A DNA stretch of 64,000 nucleotides, from the NCBI GenBank assembly GCA_020853395.1, contig JADYYY010000010.1:186001-250000 (forward strand), given 5' to 3'. Both the position numbers and the translations under genes were made by a program. Within the stretch, counting starts at the first letter, position 1. Each line of letters begins with the position of its first letter. Shown here in pieces: positions 27,842 through 36,625 of this stretch. Origin of the DNA: Acidobacteriota bacterium (GTDB lineage Bacteria > Acidobacteriota > Vicinamibacteria > Vicinamibacterales > SCN-69-37). The notes beneath the pieces were generated by a model. That model searched no databases. It saw nothing but the letters and a program-made list of their open reading frames with translations, and was not told the origin of the DNA.

Positions 27842-28593
27842 GCGCAGTCCTCCGCGCGCGCCACCAGCACCCAGAGCAGGCTCCGGCGTGGCCGCGTGTT
27901 GACCGCCGCGTCGAGCACGCCGAGGCCGCGCGCCATCGCGCTCGCCGCCTGTCCGGCCGGCGATACCCATGCCGCCCGCGTCCAGTCCAACTGCTTCGCC
28001 AACGTGCCGACGCGACCGACGTGCGGCTCGATGACGTCGGGCACGAGCGACCCGGCCCGGCACAGCGCGACGAGATCCTCGCGCCGGAACACCTGATGCC
28101 AGCGCGGGCGCGCCAGGCCGCTCACGAACGGCGCCTCCGCGGCGCAGCGCGGCACGAGCGCCACCAGCCGTCCACCCGGTGCGAGCCACCGGCGCATGTT
28201 CACGAACAGCGGCTCGGTGCCCGCGAGCGTCGCTCCGTAATGGGCGGAGCAGATGGACAGCACCACGTCGAATCGATCCTTCGGCGCGAACTCGTCGAAC
28301 GCGCACGCCTCGAACGAGACGTTCGGCCGGCCGCGCATCGCGAGCCGCTCGCGGGCCCGTGCGAGGGCGCTCTCGTCACGATCGATGCCGACGACCGTCC
28401 ATGCCGGCCGGCGCGTCGCGATCTCCTCCGCCCAAACGCCGTCGCCGCAGCCCGCGTCGAGCAGACGCAAGCGACCTGGGCCGAGCGCGGCCAGGTGCGG
28501 CCACACGGCACGCCACTTCTGATAGAAGTGCAGGTCGGCGAACCGACGGCCGCGGACGTACCACTCACGCACCGGCAGCGCCATGGTCTTCAC
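27838..28593 (-). CDS. SAM-dependent methyltransferase
   Basis: The protein has 251 residues from a GTG at 28593 (GTGA overlap with the GT4 stop); an ATG three codons later at 28584 is the alternative. Motif I is LLDAGCGDGVWAEEI, motif II VVGIDRDESALA and motif IV FDVVLSICSAHYG. An N-terminal FYQKWRAVWPHL precedes the core. It is a standard class I fold, probably cytoplasmic. It belongs to a group of four methyltransferases in the operon, so the glycan is likely heavily methylated. Confidence 0.85.
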   Translation of the reverse strand: MKTMALPVREWYVRGRRFADLHFYQKWRAVWPHLAALGPGRLRLLDAGCGDGVWAEEIATRRPAWTVVGIDRDESALARARERLAMRGRPNVSFEACAFDEFAPKDRFDVVLSICSAHYGATLAGTEPLFVNMRRWLAPGGRLVALVPRCAAEAPFVSGLARPRWHQVFRREDLVALCRAGSLVPDVIEPHVGRVGTLAKQLDWTRAAWVSPAGQAASAMARGLGVLDAAVNTRPRRSLLWVLVARAEDCA

Positions 28594-29789
28594 CCGCGCG
28601 GCGACGCCCCGCCCGCCGCGGTGCGCACGACGGTCCGCCGGCCGACCGACGCAGCGGCGTGCCGATCGATGCACGCCCGGTAGAAGTCGATATTTCGATC
28701 GAGCAGCCGATCCACGGTGAATTGCCCCTCGATCGTGGCCCGGCCGCGGTCGCCGTACGCCCGTGCGTCGGCCTCGCAGGTCAGCAGCCGAGTGATCGCC
28801 TCGGCGATCTCCGAGGGCCGGCCGGGGTTGACGGTCAACCCATCCACGCCGTGCGTGATCAACTCAGGGCCGCTCCCGAGCGCGCTGCCGATCGTGGGAC
28901 ATCCGGTGGCCATGGCTTCGAGCGGCGCAATCGCAAACGCTTCGGCGAACGACGGAAAGACGGCCGCCCGTGCGCGTCCGAGCGCGGCGGCGACTTCTTC
29001 TCTCGTGACGTGTCCGTGGAACGTGACGCTCGCCGCCGCCGCGCCGAGGCGCGCTTCGAGCACCCGCCGCATCGATTCGCCGGCCGTCGTCTCGCCATCT
29101 TTTCCGAAGACGTGGAGCCGAGCCTCGGGCACGCCCGCGAGGACGGCAGGCCACGCGGTCATCAAGGGCTCCACGCCCTTCTTCGGCGTCAACGTTCCCG
29201 AGAAGACCACCGTGTGCGGATCGCGCTCGCTCCACGCCGCAGCACCGGCCGGCGCGACCGGATTCGGCAGGATGGCATCGGCCGGACGCCCGAGATCGAA
29301 CAGCGCGCGCGTGCGCTCCGCGGTGTAGCGGCTGACGGAACAGACGCCGTCGGTGCGCCGCAGCGAACGCCCTTCGAAATGCCAGGCCGACCGCCGCGGC
29401 GTCCGGCCCATCTCGACCGCGAAGTACGACGAGGATCCGTTCAGCCTCGCGACGACCGGCACCGGCAGCGCGGGCCAATACGCGGCCCAGCCCTGGTAGT
29501 CCGGCACCTCGACGAGATCCACGACGCCGTCGCGCGCGAGCGCCGCGACGTGCCGATAGAGCGCCCACCTCGCCCGCGGTCCCGACAGCGCGCCGTTCGG
29601 CTCCGCGAGCCGCGAGACCAGCACGCCGTGATCGTCTTCATCGACCCGCTCGGATCGTCCGGCGTAGATGCCGACGACGCGCACGTGATGGCCGGCGGCC
29701 GCGAGCGCGCGACCGAGCGTCTGTACCATCGAGCCAATGCCGCCGTGCCGGCCGGGCGGGTACTCCCCGCAGACGAAGCAGATGCGCAT
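28590..29789 (-). CDS. Family 4 glycosyltransferase
   Basis: The protein has 399 residues. The N-terminus MRICFVCGEYPPGRHGGIGSM has the glycine loop of GT4 acceptor domains. The donor half has VVFSGTLTPKKGVEPLM, HVFGKDGETTAGESM, FHGHVTREEVAAAL and the acidic motif EAFAIAPLEAMATGCPTI. It is a retaining GT-B enzyme. The C-terminal 30 residues are basic. It begins 8 bp after the GT-B-like gene and overlaps the methyltransferase start. Confidence 0.9.
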   Translation of the reverse strand: MRICFVCGEYPPGRHGGIGSMVQTLGRALAAAGHHVRVVGIYAGRSERVDEDDHGVLVSRLAEPNGALSGPRARWALYRHVAALARDGVVDLVEVPDYQGWAAYWPALPVPVVARLNGSSSYFAVEMGRTPRRSAWHFEGRSLRRTDGVCSVSRYTAERTRALFDLGRPADAILPNPVAPAGAAAWSERDPHTVVFSGTLTPKKGVEPLMTAWPAVLAGVPEARLHVFGKDGETTAGESMRRVLEARLGAAAASVTFHGHVTREEVAAALGRARAAVFPSFAEAFAIAPLEAMATGCPTIGSALGSGPELITHGVDGLTVNPGRPSEIAEAITRLLTCEADARAYGDRGRATIEGQFTVDRLLDRNIDFYRACIDRHAAASVGRRTVVRTAAGGASPRG

Positions 29790-29797
29790 CGACTCGA

Positions 29798-31279
29798 TCA
29801 GGACGCCGCGGCGGCCGCCATCGCCGGGACGTTCGACGCCCGCGCGGCCGTCGTACCTGCTCCCGCAATCTCGATCAGCGTGTCGACCACACGGCGGCTC
29901 GACTGGCCCGGCGGCACGCTCAATTGCAGGTCCAGCAGGCGCTTCCGGTTCTCCGCATGTAGCCCGGGATTCGCCAGGTACGTGTTCACGTGCGCGGTCA
30001 GCTCGTCCTTGGAGCGCGCGAACAGCGCAGCTTGGAGCTCGATGACGGGCCGGTAGTGCTCGAACTGGTAGTAGTAGTCCCAGAGCCGGTACGGGAACGG
30101 CGGAGGGCTCGCGACGTCGAACGCGATGTTGACCACCGGTCGATGGTGAATCGCGAAGTCGAGCGTCATCGTCGACGCGACGCTCACGTTGAGATCCGAA
30201 TGATGCGCGAGGTTGGCGAGCAGCACCGGATCCTGCGGCTGCGGCAGCACGTGGCTCCAGTCGCCCTCGGTGACCGGCGTCCAGGCCGGCTGCGCGTAGA
30301 GGACCTCGGGATAGCGTTCCCGAACGCGTGCGAATCGCCGGCCGTCGACGGTCGGCGTCGGACGGAGCGCGACCTGGGGCCGGCCGTGGATGCGGCCGTC
30401 CCGGATCGACTGCAGCAGGATCTCGAGATGGTCGGCGTCTTCCGGCGTGCAGGAGGGATCGCCGGCCGAGAAGCAGATCAGCGGCCGCGCCGGATCGGCG
30501 CCGATGCGCGCGAAGAACTCGGCCTTCGAGAGCAGCGGGGCATGCGCGTGCGGGTCGAACTGCGGCGAGCCCACGATGTGGATCCGTTCCGCCGGCACCT
30601 CGGGGTAGAACGTGCGCAGCTCACGCTTCATGAGCTCGCTCCACACGAAGTAGTGATCGAACGGCGCGGCGATGCGGCCCTTGCTCGTCAGATTGTCCCA
30701 ACTGAAGATGCACGTGGCGGTCGGGATGCCGAGCGACTGCGCCGCGAGCACCGCGGGCAGCACGCCGGTCGGCCGCTGGTTGGAGGAGAGCAGCACGTCT
30801 GGCCGCGTGCGCTGCAGCACCTCGCGATAGCGCGCGGTCTCCGGCAGACGGGCCGCGACGGCCGCGAACTTCCGATCGAGCCAGCGCACGGCGCCCACGC
30901 CCGCCACCAGGCGGCCCAGCACGCGGGAGGCTTCGGCCGCGACCCGCCTGGCACCGCGGCCGCCGACCGGAATCGCCCGGACGCACCGCATTCCCCAGGT
31001 CTGGATCGAGAACATGTGAGCGTAGCTCACCGTGTTGCGCAACAAGTAGAGCGCGGCCGTGTCGCGATACGCCTCGTAGGGCAGCCACTCGGTCTCGTCC
31101 CCGGCGTCGTACAGATGCCGGAACGCATCCGGCACCCGATCGAAGACCACGAGCGACAGCCGATCACCGCTCTCCTGCCGGAACGGGCCCAGCAGGAAGT
31201 TGCGGATGCCGACGCCATCCGGCAGCAGGAGAGCAACACGCACACGTGGAACGACAGCCGTCGTGACAGGACGATGCAT
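29798..31279 (-). CDS. GT-B-fold surface carbohydrate glycosyltransferase-like protein
   Basis: The protein has 493 residues. An N-terminal Rossmann-like half contains PDVLLSSNQRPTGVLPAVLAAQ and TCIFSWDNLTSKGR. The C-terminal half has IHIVGSPQFDPHA, RPLICFSAGDPSCTPED and SVASTMTLDFAIHHRPVVNI. This layout resembles UDP-glycosyltransferase or CDP-glycerol glycerophosphotransferase-like proteins found in O-antigen clusters. I cannot place it in a numbered GT family by eye. It lies 13 bp after the methyltransferase gene. Glycosyl or glycerol-phosphate transfer are both possible. Confidence 0.7.
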   Translation of the reverse strand: MHRPVTTAVVPRVRVALLLPDGVGIRNFLLGPFRQESGDRLSLVVFDRVPDAFRHLYDAGDETEWLPYEAYRDTAALYLLRNTVSYAHMFSIQTWGMRCVRAIPVGGRGARRVAAEASRVLGRLVAGVGAVRWLDRKFAAVAARLPETARYREVLQRTRPDVLLSSNQRPTGVLPAVLAAQSLGIPTATCIFSWDNLTSKGRIAAPFDHYFVWSELMKRELRTFYPEVPAERIHIVGSPQFDPHAHAPLLSKAEFFARIGADPARPLICFSAGDPSCTPEDADHLEILLQSIRDGRIHGRPQVALRPTPTVDGRRFARVRERYPEVLYAQPAWTPVTEGDWSHVLPQPQDPVLLANLAHHSDLNVSVASTMTLDFAIHHRPVVNIAFDVASPPPFPYRLWDYYYQFEHYRPVIELQAALFARSKDELTAHVNTYLANPGLHAENRKRLLDLQLSVPPGQSSRRVVDTLIEIAGAGTTAARASNVPAMAAAAAS

Positions 31280-31292
31280 AAGCGTGGGTGGT

Positions 31293-32138
31293 CTACTTGA
31301 TCGCCGCGATGCGACCGAGCGCTTTGCGAAGCGGCGTGCGAGTCAGGATGCGCTGGCGCAGCGCCCCGGGCGCATGGCCCACCAGCCGTTCGACGGCGCA
31401 CACGGGCCGGGCGCTCATGAGGGCCGTATGGCCGGGCCGCTGCACCGGCACCATGACGCGCCGGAACCCGACCTGTCGCAAGAGTCGCGACAGCTCGACG
31501 CTCGTGTATTCCTTCAGGTGGAACCCCGTGGCCTGCGCGTCGAAGTACTTCGACACATCGTGCGGTCCCGACAGGCGGTTCGGCGTGAACAGCACGTAGA
31601 TGCCGCCGGGCCGGAGCGCCCGGTAGATTTCCCTGAGCTGCTCCAGCGCATCGTCGGGATGGAGGTGCTCCATCAATTGGTCGCTGAACGCCAGGTGCAC
31701 GGAGCCCGGCGGCACGGGGATGTCGCACCCTTTCGAGATGATCAGTTGGCAGTTGTCCGGGAAGACCGCGGTGCTCGTGATCTCGGCCGAGACGTCGACG
31801 GCGAACACCTGACGGACGTGCGCCGCCATGGCGATCGACAACTGGCAATCGCCCGCCCCGATTTCGAGGAACGTCCCGTCGGGCCGGGCCAGCGGCCGCA
31901 GGAAGCCGAGCTGGCTCGCGACGACCCGCCGGCGCGCGTCCGCATCGAGCGTCAAGAGCGGGTGTTCCGGCACCTGGCGGAACAGCTCGTCGTAGAGCTC
32001 GCGGTACAGGTTCAGGCGTTCGGCGCGGGTCGACACGCGCAACCGCTCCGCCAGGCTGCGCTCCACGTCGTAGTGATGGCGCACCTCGTCATAGCGGCCG
32101 GCGGGCACCGGCCGGCGCGTGCGATGAGCGTTAGCCAC
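31293..32138 (-). CDS. SAM-dependent methyltransferase
   Basis: The protein has 281 residues from a GTG at 32138, overlapping the Wzc-like stop by 8 bp. Motif I is FLEIGAGDCQLSI and motif II VFAVDVSAEI. SDQLMEHLHPDDALEQLREIYRAL corresponds to the Methyltransf_11-type middle. A 75-residue helical N-terminal extension (DVERSLAERLR onward) precedes the core. Its place directly after the polymerisation/export genes is compatible with chain-end methylation or chain termination, as in some ABC-exported glycans. That link to the Wzt C-terminal domain is speculative. Confidence 0.85.
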   Translation of the reverse strand: MANAHRTRRPVPAGRYDEVRHHYDVERSLAERLRVSTRAERLNLYRELYDELFRQVPEHPLLTLDADARRRVVASQLGFLRPLARPDGTFLEIGAGDCQLSIAMAAHVRQVFAVDVSAEITSTAVFPDNCQLIISKGCDIPVPPGSVHLAFSDQLMEHLHPDDALEQLREIYRALRPGGIYVLFTPNRLSGPHDVSKYFDAQATGFHLKEYTSVELSRLLRQVGFRRVMVPVQRPGHTALMSARPVCAVERLVGHAPGALRQRILTRTPLRKALGRIAAIK

Positions 32139-34494
32139 GCTGCACCTTCTCGACCGGCGGCACGTCGACGTCGACCGCGGACTCGTCGTGATCGAAGACG
32201 TCGACCTCGTCGGCCTGCGCCGCCGGCATGTAGTACTTCTCGTACGCTCGCTTGTAGTACGGCGAGTAGTAGTACGCGTCGCGCCGGAGATGGACCCGGT
32301 TCAGCACCGCCCCGAGAAACGTCGCGTCCGCCGTCTCGAGCTGCTCGAGCGCGTTGAGCGCCGCCGCGCGCGTGGTCGTCTGCGCCCCGACCACGAAGAG
32401 GACGGCCGCCGCGCGGTTGGCGACGATGCTCGCATCCGTAACGGCGGCGACGGGCGGCGAATCGAGGATCACCCAGTCGAACCGCTTCAGCAGCGACCCG
32501 AGCATGCGCTCGAACCGCGGCGAGCTGAGCAGCTCGGCAGGATTGCCGACCGAGGCGCCGGACGGCATGACGTGCAGCCCTTGCACGGGGCTCTTGCGCA
32601 GCACCTCCCACCCCTTGGCCTTGCCGATGAGCAGGTCCGAGAGACCCGGCTCCTTCTCCATCCCGAACATCTCGTGGACCTGCGGCCGCCGCATGTCCAC
32701 GTCGACGAACGCGACCGTCCGGCCGGTCATCGCCAGCCCGATCGCGAGGTTCGCGGCGACGAGCGTCTTGCCTTCCCCCGGCCCGGTGCTCGTCACGACG
32801 ATCGACCGCGCCCGGTTCTCCGCCGTGAAGACGACGTTGGTGCGGACGCTTCGAAACGCCTCGGAGAAGAGCGGCGTGTAGGTCTCGCGATCGTGCAGGA
32901 GCGGCCGCGTGCCGTCCTTCTCGGTCACCGCCGGGATCATCCCGAGGAACGGCAGCGAGAGGTACGCCTTGATCTCGTCCGGTGTCTTGATGCGATCGTC
33001 GACGTACTCGAAGACGAAGGCGAACGCGACGCCGAGGAGCAGGCCGAAGAAGACGGAATACAGCAGGGTCCGGTTGCGCTTGGGCCAGACCGGCGACTGC
33101 GGCACCTGCGCCGGATCGATGACGCGCACGTCGCTGGCCTTCAGCTCGCCCGAGATCCCCTTCTCACGCGTCCGCGCGAGCAGGCTGTCGAAGATCTGCC
33201 GGTTGGTCGTCACCTCGCGCTCGAGCGCGCTGTAGGTGATGCCGGTCCGGTTCATGTCCATCACTTCGGTCTTCTGTGCCTCGAGCGCCTGCGTGAGGCT
33301 GTGCTCCAGCGTGCGGGCGGCGTCGACCTCGACGCCCATCGCTTCGACCTGCTTGGCCAGCTCCTGGCGGAACTTCGCCTCGGCCGCCGCGATCGACGTC
33401 CGCAGCTCGACGATGACCGGATTCCGATCGCCGAGCTCCTGCGATCGCTTGCTCAGGTCGCCCTGCAGCCGCGAGATGTCGGCCTTCAGTTGCTGGAGGT
33501 ACGAGTTCGAGAGGATGGCCGGCAGCGTGTCGAGCGACGCCTCCTGCTTCTGGATCGCGAGCACCTGGTTGTAGACCGCCTCGCGGGCGATGCGATCGCC
33601 CTTGGCCTTCGTGACCATCGCGTTCAGATCCGACAGCTTCTGCGCCACGATGTTCTGCCGGTCCTCGAGCGAGACGGCGTCGTTGTTCTCGCGGTACTTC
33701 TGCAGCGCCTGCTCGCTCGTGTTGATGCGCTCGCGCTGCGCCGACAACTGCTCGGTCAGCCAGTCGGTCGTCTCCTTCGACGCGCTGATCCGGATCTCGA
33801 GGTTCTGATCGATGTAGGCCTTCGCGAGGGCGTTCGCGGCGCCGGCCGCGAACTTCGGATCTCCGGCGCGCACTTTGACGTCGACCAGGCGGCTCGTCTT
33901 CACCGGCGAAATCGTCAGGCGCGCGAGCAGCGCATCGATCGCCCGCGTCTGGGCCGGCGTCTCCTGGGTGCCCGCCGACGGCGGCGGCGCGGCAGCCGCG
34001 GGCGCGGCCTCGTTCTTCTCTCCACGCAGCCGCTGCACCAGGCGCGTGGCGGCGCGAAACACGCCGGAGAAGATGCTGGTCTGTTCGAGCGTCCCCTGAG
34101 CCAGCTCCGGATGGGTCCACGCGTTCATCGCCGCCAGCGTCCGCGATGCCAGCGAGCGGCTCTGCAGAATCGTGTACTGGGTGTTGTAGAAGTCCGTCGT
34201 TTCCCGATCCTGCGTGACCCCGGACTGCAGCGAGAAATTCTCCGTGTCGTGTTCGATCAGGAGCTGAACGGTGGCTTCGTAGATGGGCGTCGCGGTCTGG
34301 AGGTGCACGACGGCCAGCGTCACGATCACGGCCAGCGTCGCGACCGCCGCCCAGCGGCGCTTGACGAGGATCCGCACGTAGTCGAGCAGGTGCCGATCGA
34401 GCGTCGGCGGCCCGGATCGCCCCTCGGCCGACGTTGCGGCCCCGCGCGACTCGGCGAGCGATATCGGCGCCGACGAACGGGAGACGACGCGCAT
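32131..34494 (-). CDS. wzc: Polysaccharide copolymerase/bacterial tyrosine kinase, Wzc-like
   Basis: The protein has 787 residues. A Wzz domain starts near 28 with a membrane helix at about 50-68. Long coiled coils (about 190-420) precede a second helix (LLYSVFFGLLLGVAFAFVF). The cytoplasmic kinase has Walker A TGPGEGKTLVAANLA, Walker A' FVDVDMRRP and Walker B DWVILDSPP. The C-terminus has a tyrosine cluster (DAYYYSPYYKRAYEKYY) for autophosphorylation. It controls chain length and export with Wza. The gene overlaps the Wza-like stop (ATGA) and the methyltransferase start. Confidence 0.95.
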   Translation of the reverse strand: MRVVSRSSAPISLAESRGAATSAEGRSGPPTLDRHLLDYVRILVKRRWAAVATLAVIVTLAVVHLQTATPIYEATVQLLIEHDTENFSLQSGVTQDRETTDFYNTQYTILQSRSLASRTLAAMNAWTHPELAQGTLEQTSIFSGVFRAATRLVQRLRGEKNEAAPAAAAPPPSAGTQETPAQTRAIDALLARLTISPVKTSRLVDVKVRAGDPKFAAGAANALAKAYIDQNLEIRISASKETTDWLTEQLSAQRERINTSEQALQKYRENNDAVSLEDRQNIVAQKLSDLNAMVTKAKGDRIAREAVYNQVLAIQKQEASLDTLPAILSNSYLQQLKADISRLQGDLSKRSQELGDRNPVIVELRTSIAAAEAKFRQELAKQVEAMGVEVDAARTLEHSLTQALEAQKTEVMDMNRTGITYSALEREVTTNRQIFDSLLARTREKGISGELKASDVRVIDPAQVPQSPVWPKRNRTLLYSVFFGLLLGVAFAFVFEYVDDRIKTPDEIKAYLSLPFLGMIPAVTEKDGTRPLLHDRETYTPLFSEAFRSVRTNVVFTAENRARSIVVTSTGPGEGKTLVAANLAIGLAMTGRTVAFVDVDMRRPQVHEMFGMEKEPGLSDLLIGKAKGWEVLRKSPVQGLHVMPSGASVGNPAELLSSPRFERMLGSLLKRFDWVILDSPPVAAVTDASIVANRAAAVLFVVGAQTTTRAAALNALEQLETADATFLGAVLNRVHLRRDAYYYSPYYKRAYEKYYMPAAQADEVDVFDHDESAVDVDVPPVEKVQRG

Positions 34495-35414
34495 CAGAAG
34501 AACTTCTCCGGCACCATGATCGTGTCGTTGGCCTGTACGGTGTCGTTCAGCGTGACCTTGAGCTCGAGCTGTTTGCCGTTCATCGTCCGGACGATCTTGA
34601 CGCGGCTGGTCGCGCCGCGATCGGTCGCGCCGCCGGCCATCGAGAGGTACTGCAGGACGGTCACGGTTCGGGAATAGCGATAGGGACCGGGGTTCTTCAC
34701 CTGGCCGAGGATGAAGACCTGCTCGGCGCGGGTGACGAAGATCGTGTCGCCGGCCTGGATTTGCACGTTCTCGGCCAGATTACCCGTCGAGAGCGCGTCG
34801 AGGCTCACGCGCCGCACGTCGGCGGCCCCCGCTTGATCGGGACGCACCGGACCACCGGCGGCACCCGCACGCGGTCTCACGATGAGCACTTCGTCGCCCG
34901 CATCGGGCTTCGTCGATCCGGCACGCGCCAGCGCCTGGATCAGGGTCTCCTGGCCGCTGAGGTAGAAGCTGCCCGGCTGGTTCACCTCGCCGAGCACGAA
35001 GAACTGCTGGCTGCGATACGTCTCGACCGCGATGCTGACCTGCGGATTCCGCAGGTAGTCCGGCGAGAGCAGGCCGGTGAGCGTCATCTCGAGATCCCGC
35101 ACGCTCAAGCCGCCGGCCTTGACGCGTCCGACCAAGGGAAACGCGAACACGCCGTCGGCTCCGACCGTGTAGCGGCCGGTGAGATCGGGCTGACCGAAGA
35201 CGGTGATGAGCAGCACGTCGTTCGGCCCAACCTGGTACGCCCGCTCGCTCGCCGACGCCGCCGGCACCTGGGATGGTGCCGGCGCCGATCCTGGTGCGGG
35301 CGCCTGCGCGATCGCCGCATCGACGGAGACGGCCGTTGCCGCGATCAGCCACGCCGCACACCACATCCGCCGCAGCGAGAGACGTCGAGAGTGAAACGGC
35401 ATCTCAGAATTCAT
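34494..35414 (-). CDS. wza: Polysaccharide export protein, Wza-like with SLBB domain
   Basis: The protein has 306 residues. An ATG at 35414 overlaps the barrel gene; the ATG at 35402 (MPFHSRRLS) is equally possible. A signal peptide (LRRMWCAAWLIAATAVSVDAAIA) lacks a lipobox Cys, unlike classical Wza. The poly-export domain covers about 60-140 (YQVGPNDVLLITVFGQPDLTG). Two SLBB-like segments follow (FFVLGEVNQPGSFYL and VFILGQVKNPGPYRY). It should form or contact the outer-membrane channel together with the beta-barrel encoded just upstream and the Wzc-like kinase downstream. Confidence 0.93.
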   Translation of the reverse strand: MNSEMPFHSRRLSLRRMWCAAWLIAATAVSVDAAIAQAPAPGSAPAPSQVPAASASERAYQVGPNDVLLITVFGQPDLTGRYTVGADGVFAFPLVGRVKAGGLSVRDLEMTLTGLLSPDYLRNPQVSIAVETYRSQQFFVLGEVNQPGSFYLSGQETLIQALARAGSTKPDAGDEVLIVRPRAGAAGGPVRPDQAGAADVRRVSLDALSTGNLAENVQIQAGDTIFVTRAEQVFILGQVKNPGPYRYSRTVTVLQYLSMAGGATDRGATSRVKIVRTMNGKQLELKVTLNDTVQANDTIMVPEKFF

Positions 35415-36624
35415 AGCTTACCGAGTTCCCGATCTGCCAGGAGGTGTAACTGTGCCCCGGCTCGGCGGATTCGCGGCGAACGCCGCGCGCGTCGACGCCG
35501 ATCCGCATGCCGCGCGCGAGGTGATAGCCCACGCCGACGCCGCCGCCGGAGAAGCGTTCCGGCCGCGTGCTCGCCACCGGTGTCGTTGCGAGCGTCCGGT
35601 ACGTCATGCGCTGACGGCTGAGCGACGCCACGACGTCCCAACGACTGCCAATCCGCTCGGTGACGCCGACCGTCACGCCGGATTGCACGAAATACGGACG
35701 CGCGAGGTCGTACGAGTACGTCAGATCCCGAGCGAACGCCACGCTGAGCCTGGTCCGCGTCCGAATCACGCTGGCCAACCCGAGGTTGGCCACGAGGCCG
35801 CGAAACGCGGGCACGCCGGCTTGCGAGGGCGTCAACGATCGGAAGCCCACGTAGGCGGCGCCGGAGATGAGCGCGGTCCGCGCGAACTCCACGCCGGGCG
35901 CGAGCCGAAAGCCGTGCGCGTTCCGCTGCGGCGTGCGCGCGAACTCGTCGCGCAGCCATTCGCCGAGAACGACCACGGTCGTCAGCGGCGTCCGCGCGTA
36001 GCGGAGGCTGAGCGATACCGCATCGCCGCGCCGATTCAGCGCCGACGCCAGGCTCGTCCCCTCCACGCGCGCGGCCTCGTCGAACCCGACCGCGGCGCTC
36101 AGCAGATCCACTCGGAGCGTCGTCTTCGAGGCGACGCGGAGATCGGCGCCGACGACGACGTCTCGCTGCGATCGATGCACGCGCTCGTTGATCTCGAGAC
36201 CGGGCCGCTCGCGTGCCTCGGTCGCCACGGCGCTTGCCCTGAGCAACACCCGATTGAACGGCCACTGGAATGCCACCGTCTGGCTGAAATTGCGCGTTCG
36301 CTGGTTGGCGTACCGGTGGTAGTAGCCGAAGCTCGGAACGGACGTCGCGGTGAGCTGCCCGCGCGAGAGCCGCATGCGAAGGTCGATGGCTGGCGTCAGC
36401 ACGAAGGACGTGTCCTGCTTGGGATCGACCGGCTCGTTGAACACGTTGCTGTCGAGACCGAGGTTCGACAGCGTGATCCGCGGAATCACCTGCACGGCCC
36501 CGAGCCGTAGCGCTCTCGGCGCGCCGTCGTCCTGCCCTGCCGCCGGTGCCGCCGCGCCGGTGAGCAGGGCGATCAGCACGCCGCCCGCCATGACCGCACG
36601 CCCGGCCCGCGGCGGGCGCGACAT
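35404..36624 (-). CDS. Outer-membrane beta-barrel protein of the exopolysaccharide locus
   Basis: The protein has 406 residues from ATG 36624 (MSRPPRAGRAVMAGG). A signal peptide ends near AAPAAGQ. The rest alternates hydrophobic and polar residues in strands of about ten, with many Arg/Thr/Tyr. It ends in Tyr-Glu-Phe (NSVSYEF), the terminal Phe typical of BAM substrates. RITLSNLGLDSNVFNEP near the start resembles putative beta-barrel porin-2/EpsL-type proteins of exopolysaccharide clusters. It lies 1 bp after the UDP-glucose dehydrogenase gene and overlaps the Wza-like gene. A role as accessory outer-membrane export pore is inferred. Confidence 0.85.
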   Translation of the reverse strand: MSRPPRAGRAVMAGGVLIALLTGAAAPAAGQDDGAPRALRLGAVQVIPRITLSNLGLDSNVFNEPVDPKQDTSFVLTPAIDLRMRLSRGQLTATSVPSFGYYHRYANQRTRNFSQTVAFQWPFNRVLLRASAVATEARERPGLEINERVHRSQRDVVVGADLRVASKTTLRVDLLSAAVGFDEAARVEGTSLASALNRRGDAVSLSLRYARTPLTTVVVLGEWLRDEFARTPQRNAHGFRLAPGVEFARTALISGAAYVGFRSLTPSQAGVPAFRGLVANLGLASVIRTRTRLSVAFARDLTYSYDLARPYFVQSGVTVGVTERIGSRWDVVASLSRQRMTYRTLATTPVASTRPERFSGGGVGVGYHLARGMRIGVDARGVRRESAEPGHSYTSWQIGNSVSYEF

Positions 36625-36625
36625 C